From contig NC_069083.1 in NCBI RefSeq assembly GCF_947172395.1, positions 5,860,501 to 5,924,500 of the forward strand: a stretch of DNA of 64,000 bases. Reading direction: 5' to 3'. The notes beneath the pieces were generated by a model that was given only the letters and a program-made list of their open reading frames with translations, searched no databases and was not told the origin of the DNA. Both the position numbers and the translations under genes were made by a program. The DNA is from Bicyclus anynana. Lineage: Eukaryota > Arthropoda > Insecta > Lepidoptera > Nymphalidae. Below, piece by piece: positions 1-9,491 of the stretch. Positions within the stretch are counted from its first letter, which is position 1. The number at the start of each line of letters is the position of its first letter.

Positions 1-125
1 TAATTCTCTGCGTGTCTGTCAATCCGCATTGGGCCAGTGTGATGGACTATTGGCCTAACCCATCTCACTCTGAGAGAAGACTCGAGCTCGGCAGTGAGCC
101 GAATTTGAGTTGATGATGATGATGA
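1..125 (+). mobile_element. SINE family A, 3' part (tRNA-derived)
   Basis: This is the 3' half of the commonest SINE in the window. It shows the block CCGCATTGGGCCAGTGTG, then GGCCTAACC, a CTCGAGCTC motif and GTGAGCCGAAT, and ends in a short GAT repeat. The tRNA-like head lies outside the window. Its end abuts the left breakpoint of the receptor duplication. Confidence 0.8.
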
Positions 126-270
126 GAAATATTACGTTATCATTAAAAACATTTCTTGTTAGGAAAATATCAAGTAAAATATCGCATAATATTTTATTAT
201 ACGTTCGGAGAAATGAAAAATTATTTCTGTTAAAAATAAGACAAAATTAAAATTCCTTTACTTGGTTCTT

Positions 271-2608
271 TCACATAAAACTCGTACGGATTATTTCCAG
301 AGTCTAAGAAATAATCTTACTTTAACTTTAAGAATTTATAGTAAATACGGATTAATTAATAAAGTTTATCAAATGAACTAACTAAAAATTATGACCTAAC
401 AAATAAACTAACTAAAAATGGCTATGTAGTTAGTCTGTACGCGGTAGAAGTAGGCGCGAGAGGGTTACCAGCACAACCTCCCTATAACTTGCTTAAAGAC
501 CTTGGCCTTTCTAGAAGTGCATACTACTACTACTACTACTAGTATACTACTACTATAGCATATTAGAACAAGTATCCAAAGCAGAGATCCAACACGAGCA
601 GAGAAGGGGAGTGTTGATCGATCGTCAAGGAATTCCTTAACTCTACATCCAGTAGTCACAAGTCCTGGACTTTGCTTGGTGTTTTTCTCTCTACCACGCG
701 ATGGACCCGGCACCTGCACGGTGAATCCATGGTATGCTAAGATATTCGTCTCATACATTTTATAATCAGTCATCATTAATACTTACAGAAGTAAAAGTAT
801 TCAGGGATAGTGGAAACATTTTCCACCCAGTGATAGATAATGGTCGATTAGCCCTTTCAACAAAAAGTTTCAGGCTACTCTTGAAGCGCCGAGACTGCGG
901 AGTCCAGTTGCAAGCGTAAACTGCTTGAGATAAATGGCAACTCTGAAATTAAAAAAATATTAATAAATAATATAAATGTATAAAATATCGTCTGTCCGCA
1001 ATTACGATTTAATTTTGACGAAAACGCGGTAGCTAACAAAAAACTAGTAGGTGTTGAAATAATTACAGAAAGTTTGAAAGACATGCCGTAAATAAAAAAA
1101 AAAGTGTGCATCTCGAGACGCTCGTTAGAAGGGATAATTTTTTAAATATTTATATACTATAAAACTAATTGATTTGAATTTAATCTCATTAACTGCTTTA
1201 TTTCATTAGGAATCCTCTATGTAATAGTATAAAGTGTGTAAAAACTTTTGACAGCAATAACATAGAAGATTTTATAACAGTTTGGAGTTGTAAAATCAGT
1301 CCGAAGTTCAGTTATAATGCGTTACGTTAGCAAGCAGTTTACCCTCCCATAGGAAGTTATCACTTCAAAAAAATCTTCAAATTACATGTTCAAATACCTT
1401 ATCCATGATGCGGGTTCCAAACCAACAAGGTACCATGATTTGCATTGTCATTATAGTGACGTAACTTGCAAGAAACATATAGTATTCATTTGTTGCAGGC
1501 TAGAAGCAATAATAGATATACCCACTCAAATGCACTAGCAAAGTCATAAATATTTGTAACTTATTAGTACGTACTCAAATTCATTAGCAAAATAATTAGT
1601 AATTTTATTAAAAAAAAAATACATTTTAGTATTAACTTTTTTACTTACTAATGTAAAACGAAATAGACAAACGCAAATAATGCATGAGGCCATACTGAAT
1701 TGTACAAATAGTGTAATACTGAATATATCTTCGATCAAACTGCAATATCTAAAAATTTATACAAAATTAGCTGAAGATTTGCATTAAATTCAAACTGCGT
1801 CTTTGTTATTAAATAGAAGTTATACGCACTTGTAAATACTTTCGTAGTGTACAATAGCTTTATTTAGTTTTTTAATAAGAACTGAATCATCTGATTCATG
1901 TATACAATTTGCTCTTAGTGTTCCGGCTTTATATGTATTTTCATCGGTTACGTTTGTTAGGTGTTCTTCAAGTAATTCCAACTGAGCTATAACATAAATC
2001 ATAAGCCCCAAGAAAAACGTATCAATGTTTAAATTGTAAAGCATATTGACGTGCATACCAAAAGCTTGATATAAATATATAGGATAAATGAACATTTCTT
2101 TGACGTCTTCACTTAGGAATGAGTAACTACAGCTGTTCAGCAATAAAGGGACTGGAGTCATAATATGAGCAATAAGTGGCGTCAGAATATGCACTAAGTT
2201 AGAGTAATATGACACTGCGGCTACTATTTTCCAGTACTTTACATTGAACTTTTTTGCTGCAGTAACTATTTGCATTCCCTTTTTGGTTTCTGGATGAAAC
2301 ATTTCACTGTCGAGTATTTCTAAAAGCTTCACAATTTTTTTCTTTGCCACCATGTATGTCACTGCTTTCGACATCACAGCTAGCAGTGTAAAGTAAAATA
2401 TCATTTCTTCGACAAAGTGATCTAGATCTCTCGGTAAGAAATAAAAGTTAATTGTCATCAAGCCGTCATATAAAAAAATAAACAAAAAGACAAAAAGATT
2501 CGAATAAATTTCGTAGTATTTCCATTTTACATCGAATGGATATATCCCAAGTATTTTCCAAAATTTTATACTTTTATTGAAACAATCAGTTTGTTTTAAA
2601 ATCAGCAT
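271..2608 (-). CDS. Odorant receptor, copy 1 (five exons, shortened C-terminus)
   Basis: Insect odorant receptor (7tm_6 family): a ligand-binding subunit that forms a cation channel with Orco in olfactory neuron membranes. Exons on the minus strand: 2608-1830, 1739-1649, 1499-1398, 942-787 and a tentative 303-271. Introns begin with GT and end with AG (GTGCGT/TTGCAG, GTAAGT/TTCTAG, GTATTT/TTTCAG, GTAAGT/TTCTTAG) and reading phase is kept. The start is the Met before LILKQTDCFNKS, matching the usual DCFK-type beginning; the frame is open about 108 bases further upstream but looks unrelated. Hydrophobic segments lie near residues 38-58, 68-88, 128-150 and 190-215, then in exons 2 and 3, with the last beginning at exon 4's end. 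Family motifs: IEDIFS (exon 2), PCWFG at 314-318 (exon 3), QAVYACNW and LFVERANRP (exon 4), ITGWKMFPLSL at 361-371. Exon 5 would stop after about ten residues, giving about 386 residues; copy 2 reads on to 400. No paralogue number is assigned. Confidence 0.9.
518..557. repeat. TAC-triplet microsatellite in intron 4 of copy 1
   Basis: A run of TAC triplets, briefly interrupted, lies inside the last intron of the receptor. The corresponding run in copy 2 (about 6083-6121) has one more unit and an extra 8-bp direct duplication just before it. The array has therefore changed length since the duplication. Confidence 0.75.
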
Positions 2609-3421
2609 TGTTATCGTGTATCTATTCGTTACCGTTGAAATATATTTTGACGAAATATATTTACACATGCACACCTTTCTACAATTGAGAAATAAATGGC
2701 TATTTACCATTTGCATTTCAAAACTATTGTATATTTATTTTAATTACAAGGGACTACATTTCAAAGGACACCTCAAGCTTTGTATTTAAAGCTAGTTTAC
2801 CTTTATGTGGTTTATTAAAAAACATAACTATCCTAAGCACTTCAAAGGAGTGAATTACCAATAAGTTTTTATAAAGTAGGTATGGGGTAGAACGATGCAA
2901 ATGGATGTAGGTTAATTGCAAGAGCTAGTACTTTTAAATGAGATGCAATTAGTGAAGGTGACTACGTCCACCTGCAAATGAGACTTGGTACTCGTTCTAA
3001 TTGCCAGGCTCGCGTTATACTTGCTTTAGACATTCTAGAACTTATCTAAATAAAATAAATAGACTAAATAAAGTTCTACTCAAAAGAAAAACATAATTTT
3101 TATTTTACACTTTATATAAATTTTTAGTTTCAATTATCGAATATGGGTGGTCGTGGGCGTTTTTTTTTATCATAAAAGGTTGATAACCATTACTACGCTT
3201 ACAAATTCAAGTATGTCTGAGATATCATTATAAAGTCTCAGTACGAAATTGAATTTAATTTTTGTGTGAAATTGCGATTTCTTAGTAAATACTTGATGTA
3301 GAAGTATATAAGGATTCTGAATTTATTTTCAAATCACTCTGATGACACAATCATTTCGATATTTCAAATGGTACATAATTATAACAGAAATAATGCTTTG
3401 TTTAATCTAGTAGGTCTGAGG

Positions 3422-3786
3422 GCCTAGTGGCAGTTTGATACTGTTACTGTCACGTAACGTAAACGCGAATTTCTAAGGAATTGAAACAGCGCCATCTAGT
3501 GGCACTACTACACAAATGTTTCAATCTATACTAATATTATAAAACTGAATTGTTTGTTTGATTGATTGAACTCGCTAATCTCAGGAACTAATGGTCCGAT
3601 TTGAAAAATTCTTTCAGTGTTAGATAGCCCATTTATCGAGGAGGCTATAGGCTATATATTATCCCCGTATTCTTACGCAAACGGGAACCACGCGGGTGAA
3701 ACGCGGTGTCAGCTAGTTCCATATAAATTTGAGTTTACGTCAACGTGATAGTAAGAGTATGAAAATATTGAAAACTCCCACTAGGC
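3422..3786. mobile_element. Palindromic MITE with ends GCCTAGTGG, host of a nested insert
   Basis: The ends GCCTAGTGG and CCACTAGGC are inverted repeats. Inside them, paired inner blocks resemble TACTGTTACTATCGCGTTAACG in inverted orientation. Related copies lie at 8969-9321, 22689-22860 and 50368-50541. Here a Helitron-like element (3525-3716) splits the MITE near its middle; without the insert the host is about 173 bp, the same size as the free copies. No coding capacity. Confidence 0.8.
3525..3716 (+). mobile_element. Lep1-like non-autonomous Helitron
   Basis: It starts TCTATACTAATATTATAAA and ends GTCAGCTAG, with no terminal inverted repeats. It sits exactly between an A and a T of the surrounding MITE. 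A 5' TC, a 3' CTAG and A/T insertion are Helitron hallmarks, and the sequence looks like the Lep1 group known in Lepidoptera. Other copies are at 9072, 32889 and 47432. Confidence 0.75.
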
Positions 3787-3959
3787 ACACTGATTTTCAG
3801 AAATGAATGGTGAAAGACTTTCAAGCGAATTCAATCAAATTATCGACACTTCTACGTGTAGGTATGTAGTTTTTCTCGGAACTCGAAGTAACAGAGGGGT
3901 ATTATTTATTTTCTAGATGATTTGTTTCAAACCGGCTACACAGCAGCTGCGTCTTCGCA

Positions 3960-5678
3960 GTGCGAATGGAGCCTGACTCCTGTAATCTAATCTAAGCTTT
4001 GGTTATTAGTTATTACATTATTCAACTAGTAGCATCATTTCTTTACCAATAATTCACATAGCACTGTAAGGACATTTTTCTTGTAAATTCTACGGTTTAG
4101 CAGTCATAGTGTAATCTGCGATCGCCATATACATTTCTTTTTCTTTTGAAAAACTTAAATTATCCATAGTTGACGTACCTAATGCCATTTCGCAGAGCTT
4201 CGTGGTATCTGTAGGTATATTTACAATTACCTTTAAGCTCTAAGATGTGAAACATGGCATTCAATTTTTTTTTCTAAATTCCGCGACGGCTTACGTTACG
4301 CATTATAAACTCGTTAAAATATGTTAGACTAGAGGAAGCTCGCGTGTGAATGTTAATTTTTACAACTCCTGCTGGATTAATGGATTTGTCCAGAGTTATC
4401 TATGGCTAATGATCCAGACTATTATCTACGCCCTTTCTAAATTTTATCAAAATCCGTTCAGTATTTTTAGCATGAATGAGTAACAAACATCCATACATCC
4501 TACAAATATAAATAATATAATTGTACTGCTACAGTTAATTTCTTTCAATACATAGTCACTTTCCTTTAATAAATAATGTAGATGGTAACAAAGAATCGGA
4601 TGGACCCTGAATACAACAGTTCCATCGGTTGAAAGGTTGTATAAAAAGCGTAACAGCACCCTTGTCACGTACGGACATCTTATTTATCTAGTCGTGGGCA
4701 AAATCGTTGTTTCCTTCGCCGTTCAGGAAAAAACACACCTTATTTGGGACATCGACTAACAGATGACCTGCTGAGCAACCATTGTCTTCAATGTTTGAGT
4801 GACTTTTGTTCTGTGTAGATACATTATTGTTACAGTATATTTTTGTTTTGCTTTTAATCCTACTAATATTATAAACGCGAAAGTTTAAATGGATGTTTGG
4901 ATGTTTTCTAGTCTTTAACGCCGCTACTACTGAAGCGATTTGCCCGAAATTTGGAATAGAAATAGATTTTACTCTGGATTAACACATACTTTTATCCGGA
5001 GAATAGCGAAAACTGATGACATTGAAAATATAAATGTTTGTTACTCTTTCACGCCTCGACTACTGAACACAATTAGCTGTAATTTGGTATTGAGATATAT
5101 TATAGCATGGATTAACACTACTTTTTGTCCCGGAAAAATCTATGGTTCCCGAGGGATATGTGAAAAACTAAATTCCACGCGAATGAAGTCTAATAATATA
5201 ATGACTTTGAAAATGTGGTGTATATTTGGAGACCCTAGACCATTAAAGTTTGGAGGTAACTCCCACTAATGTAATACTATGACTATTATTTTGGGATGCT
5301 AATAACTGGAATATAACTCAAACCTAACTTTTATATGAAAATACCTCTAAGATTTAGAGGATGGTAACATGATTGAAGAATTAAAAAAAAAAAACTTTTT
5401 CTGTGTTTTAAGATTTCAATATACCTAGGCAGGTAATTAGTAAAATATAGTACGTAACATAAACTATTTTATGTTGTTTTTTGTTTAATTATACTACTTT
5501 CTAGGTACAATTAGAAAAATGTTGTGTAGGTAATATTTTACAATTTCATAATTTTATATTTCCCGTGATTGCATGTGCCGAAGAAGCGTAAAGAATGAGT
5601 ACGCAGAATTCATAATCTGAAACAAAACGTTTACATGATTTCTTGCTTCTACAAAAAACAAAAAAAAATGTCTAATTT
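3960..5678. other. Spacer between the receptor copies
   Basis: No gene is seen. It holds a minus-strand piece of a Helitron-like 5' end near 4440-4520 (AACAAACATCCATACATCCTAC) and a plus-strand Helitron-like element at 4858-5185. The remainder is AT-rich without recognisable content. Nothing here matches the sequence beyond 9491, so the spacer was not duplicated, or its second copy has been lost. Confidence 0.6.
4858..5185 (+). mobile_element. Helitron-like family 2, 3' truncated
   Basis: It begins TCCTACTAATATTATAAACG and continues with the family body: GGATGTTTGGATGTT, a CTTTAACGCCGCTACTACTGA block and GATTTGCCCGAAATTTGGAA. An internal second module has CACGCCTCGACTACTGAAC. The usual GCGGGCGTCCGCTAG end is missing. 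Relatives are at 48116-48498, 58910-59119, 61137-61260 and 61849-62155. Confidence 0.65.
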
Positions 5679-5782
5679 GAAATATTACGTTATCAATAAA
5701 AACATTTCTTGTTAGAAAAACATCAAGTAAAATGTCGCATAATATTTTATTATACGTTCGGAGAAATGAAAAATTATTTATG

Positions 5783-8167
5783 TCAAAAATAAGACAAATT
5801 AAAAATTCCTTTACTCGGTTCTTTCACATAAACACTCGTACGGATTATTTCCAGAGTCTAAGAAATAATCTTACTTTAACTTTAAGAATTTATAGTAAAT
5901 ACGGATTAATTAATAAAGTTTATCAAATGAACTAACTAAAAATTATGACCTAACAAATGAACTAACTAAAAATGGCTATGTAGTTAGTCTGTATGCCGTA
6001 GAAGTAGGCGCGAGAGGGTTACCAGCACAATCTCTCTATAACTTGCTTAAAGACCTTGGCCTTTCTAGAAGACTAGAAGTGCATACTACTACTACTACTA
6101 CTACTAGTATACTACTACTATAGCATATTAGAACAAGTATCCAAAGCAGAGATCCAACACGAGCAGACGAGAAGGGGAGTGGTGATCAATCGTCAAGGAA
6201 TTCTTTAACTCTACATCCAGTAGTCACAAGTCCTGGACTTTGCTTGGTGTTTTCTCTCTACCACGCGATGGACCCGGCACCTGCACGGTGAATCCATGGT
6301 ATGCTAAGATATTCGTCTCATGTATTTTATAATCAGTCATTATTAATACTTACAGAAGTGAAAGTATTCAGGGATAGTGGAAACATTTTCCACCCAGTGA
6401 TAGATAATGGTCGATTAGCCCTTTCAACAAAAAGTTTCAGACTACTCTTAAAGCGCCGAGACTGGGGAGTCCAGTTGCAAGCGTAAACTGCTTGAGATAA
6501 ATGGCAACTCTGAAATTAAAAAAATATTAATAAATAATATAAATGTATAAAATATCGGCTGTCCGCAATTATGATATAATTTTGACGGAAACGCGGTAGC
6601 TAACAAAATACTAGTAGGTATTGAAATAATAATAGAAAGTTTGAAAAACATGTAGTAAATAAAAAAAGTGTGCATCTCGAGACGCTTACTAGAAGTGATA
6701 TTTTTTTAATATTTTATTTACACTTTAAGACTAATTGATTTGAATTTAATCTCATTAACTGCTTAATTTAATTAGGAATCCTCTATCTATTAGTATGAAT
6801 TGTGTAGAAACTTTTGACAGCAATAACATGGAAGATTTTATAATAGTCTGTAATCGTAAAATCAGTCCGAAGTTCAGCTATAATGCGTTACGTTAGCGAG
6901 CAGTTTACCCTCCCATAGGAAGTTATCACTACAAAAAAATCTTCAAATTACATGTACAAATACCTTATCCATGATGCGGGTTCCAAACCAACAAGGTACC
7001 ATGATTTGCATTGTCATTATAGTGACGTAACTTGCAAGAAACATATAGTATTCATTTGTTGCAGGCTAGAAGCAATAATAGATATACCCACTCAAATGCA
7101 CTAGCAAAGTCATAAATATTTGTAACTTATTAGTACGTACTCAAATTCATTAGCAAAATAATTAGTAATTTTATTAAAAAAAAATACATTTTAGTATTAA
7201 CTTTTTTACTTACTAATGTAAAACGAAATAGACAAACGCAAATAATGCATGAGGCCATACTGAATTGTACAAATAGTGTTATACTGAATATATCTTCGAT
7301 CAAACTGCAATATCTAAAAATTTATACAAAATTAGCTGAAGATTTTCATTAAATTCAAACTGCGTTATTAAATAGAAGTTATACGCACTTGTAAATACTT
7401 TCGTAGTGTACAATAGCTTTATTTAGTTTTTTAATAAGAACTGAATCATCTGATTCATGTATACAATTTGCTCTCAGTGTTCCGGCTTTATATGTATTTT
7501 CATCGGTTACGTTTGTTAGGTGTTCTTCAAGTAATTCCAACTGAGCTATAACATAAATCATAAGCCCCAAGAAAAACGTATCAATGTTTAAATTGTAAAG
7601 CATATTGACGTGCATACCAAAAGCTTGATATAAATATATAGGATAAATAAACATTTCTTTGAAGTCTTCACTTAGGAATGAGTAACTACAGCTGTTCAGC
7701 AATAAAGGGACTGGAGTCATAATATGAGCAATAAGTGGCGTCAGAATATGCACTAAGTTAGAGTAATATGATACTGAGGCTACTATTTTCCAGTACTTTA
7801 CATTGAACTTTTTGGCTGCTGTAACTATTTGCATTCCCTTTTTGGTTTCTGGATGAAACATTTCACTATCGAGTATTTCTAAAAGTTTCACAATTTTTTT
7901 CTTTGCCACCATGTATGTCACTGCTTTCGACATCACAGCTAGCAGTGTAAAGTAAAATATCATTTCTTCGACAAAGTGATCTAGATCTCTCGGTAAGAAA
8001 TAAAAGTTAATTGTCATCAAGCCGTCATATAAAAAAATAAACAAAAAGATAAAAAGATTCGAATAAATTTCGTAGAATTTCCATTTTACATCGAATGGAT
8101 ATATCCCAAGTATTTTCCAAAATTTTATATTTTTATTGAAACAATCAGTTTGTTTTAAAATTAGCAT
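5783..8167 (-). CDS. Odorant receptor, copy 2 (five exons, about 400 aa)
   Basis: Paralogue of the receptor at 271-2608. Exons on the minus strand: 8167-7389, 7304-7214, 7065-6964, 6509-6354 and a tentative 5857-5783, with the same splice sites and phases. The product is 259 complete codons from exon 1, one split codon, then 30, 34, 52 and 24 codons: 400 residues, the normal size for insect odorant receptors. Against copy 1 I find five amino-acid changes (S13N, Y31F, V40I, A131S, V169F), all in exon 1. Exon 3 is identical in DNA, exon 2 has one silent change, and exon 4 has four silent changes. The last exon (TLEIIRTSVYVKEPS, ending at TGA) has a plausible acceptor (TTTCTTAG) and correct phase, but resembles the usual receptor C-terminus only weakly. 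Regulation is unknown; about 1.3 kb of 5' flank is shared with copy 1. Confidence 0.91.
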
Positions 8168-8968
8168 TGTCATCGTGTATCTATTCGTTACCGTTAAAAT
8201 ATATTTTGACGAAATATATTTACACATGCACACCTTTCTACAATTGAGAAATAAATGGCTATTTACCATTTGCATTTCAAAACTATTGTATATTTATTTT
8301 AATTACAAGGGACTACATTTCAAAGGACACCTCAAGCTTTGTATTTAAAGCTAGTTTACCTTTATGTGGTTTATTAAAAAACATAACTATCCTAAGCACT
8401 TCAAAGGAGTGAATTACCAATAAGTTTTTATAAAGTAGGTATGGGGTAGAACGATGCAAATGGATGTAGGTTAATTGCAAGAGCTAGTACTTTTAAATGA
8501 GATGCAATTAGTGAAGGTGACTACGTCCACCTGCAAATGAGACTTGGTACTCGTTCTAATTGCCAGGCTCGCGTTATACTTGCCTTAGACATTCTAGAAC
8601 TTATCTAAATAAAATAAATAGACTAAATAAAGTTCTACTCAAAAGAAAGACAATTTTTATTTTACACTTTATATACATTTTCAGTTTCAATTATCGTATA
8701 TGGGTGGGTTTTTTTATCATAAAAGGTTGATAACTATTACTACGCCTCCAAATTCAAGTATGTCTGAGACATCATTATAACATCTCAGTACGAGATTGTA
8801 TTTTATTTCTGTGTGAAATTACGATTTCTTAATAAATACTTGATCGAGAATAATATAAGGATTCCGAATTTTATTTCAAATCACTCTGATGACACAATCA
8901 TTTCGATATTTCAAATGGTACCTAATTATAACAGAAAAAATTCTTTGTTTAATCTAGTAGGTCTGAGG

Positions 8969-9321
8969 GCCTAGTGGCAGTTTGTTACTGTTACTGTTAC
9001 GTAACGTAAACGCTAATTTCTAAGGAATTGAAACCGCGCCATCTAGTGGCACTACTACACAAATGTTTCAATCTATACTAATATTATAAAACTGAATTGT
9101 TTGTTTGATTGATTGAACGCGCTAATCTCAGGAACTACTGGTCCGATTTGAAAAATTCTTTCAGTGTTAGATAGCCCATTTATCTAGGAAGGCTATAGGC
9201 TATATAGTATTCCTACGCGAACGGGAACCACGCGGGTGAAACCGCGCGGCGTCAGCTAGTTCCATATAAATTTGCGTTTACGTCAACGTTGTAGTAACAG
9301 TATGAAAATATTGAAAACTCC
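8969..9321. mobile_element. Palindromic MITE, copy-2 version, right end lost
   Basis: Same insertion as 3422-3786, carried along in the duplication. The left end GCCTAGTGG is intact. At the right, the terminus CACTAGGCAC seen in copy 1 is missing and the sequence runs from ACTCC straight into AACACTGATTTT. Confidence 0.75.
9072..9259 (+). mobile_element. Lep1-like Helitron nested in the copy-2 MITE
   Basis: Orthologous to the element at 3525-3716: same start TCTATACTAATATTATAAA, same end CAGCTAG, same insertion point in the MITE. The end reads GCGCGGCGTCAGCTAG, which is the consensus; copy 1 has a small deletion there. Confidence 0.75.
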
Positions 9322-9491
9322 AACACTGATTTTCAGAATTTAATGGTGAAAAACTTTCAGTCGAATTCAATCAAATTATCGACACTTCTACGTGTATGTA
9401 GTTTTTCTCGGAACTCGAAGTAACAGAGGGGTATTATTTATTTTCTAGATGATTTGTTTCAAACCGGCTACACAGCAGCTGCGTCTTCGCA

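Larger units (their letters stand above)
126..3959. repeat. Duplicated receptor unit, copy 1
   Basis: This 3.83-kb segment is repeated at 5679-9491 in the same orientation, with scattered substitutions and small indels. It contains the whole receptor gene on the minus strand, about 1.35 kb of its 5' flank, and a MITE with a nested Helitron-like insert. Similarity starts at GAAATATTACG and stops just after GCGTCTTCGCA. Single-base differences occur in every part, so this is not the same sequence assembled twice. Confidence 0.95.
5679..9491. repeat. Duplicated receptor unit, copy 2
   Basis: Second copy of the unit at 126-3959, 3.81 kb, same orientation. Indels against copy 1 include a 6-bp loss in intron 1 (near 7365), one A fewer in a poly-A run in intron 2, an 8-bp gain in intron 4 and loss of the MITE's right terminus near 9320. 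Similarity ends at GCGTCTTCGCA. Confidence 0.95.

Noticed and set aside
465..776. Minus-strand open frame of 103 codons downstream of exon 4
   Set aside because: It lies in intron 4, includes the translated TAC microsatellite as a valine run, and the frame is broken in copy 2 by indels.
734..919. Plus-strand open frame of 61 codons (twin at 6301-6486)
   Set aside because: Antisense of receptor exon 4; its conservation between copies is explained by the exon.
875..1111. Minus-strand open frame of 78 codons near receptor copy 1 (and its twin at 6448-6675)
   Set aside because: It overlaps exon 4 in a different frame. The exon 4 frame carries the receptor motifs and correct splice sites, so this frame is a shadow.
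2609..2716. N-terminal extension of 36 codons on receptor exon 1
   Set aside because: The family normally starts shortly before the DCF motif. The extension (MQMVNSHLFLNCRKVC) resembles no receptor start and is open probably by chance.
126..9491. Possibility that the receptor pair is one locus assembled twice
   Set aside because: Copies differ by many substitutions, several indels and a lost MITE end, and the spacer is unique. Allelic haplotypes joined in tandem cannot be fully excluded but would need read-depth support.
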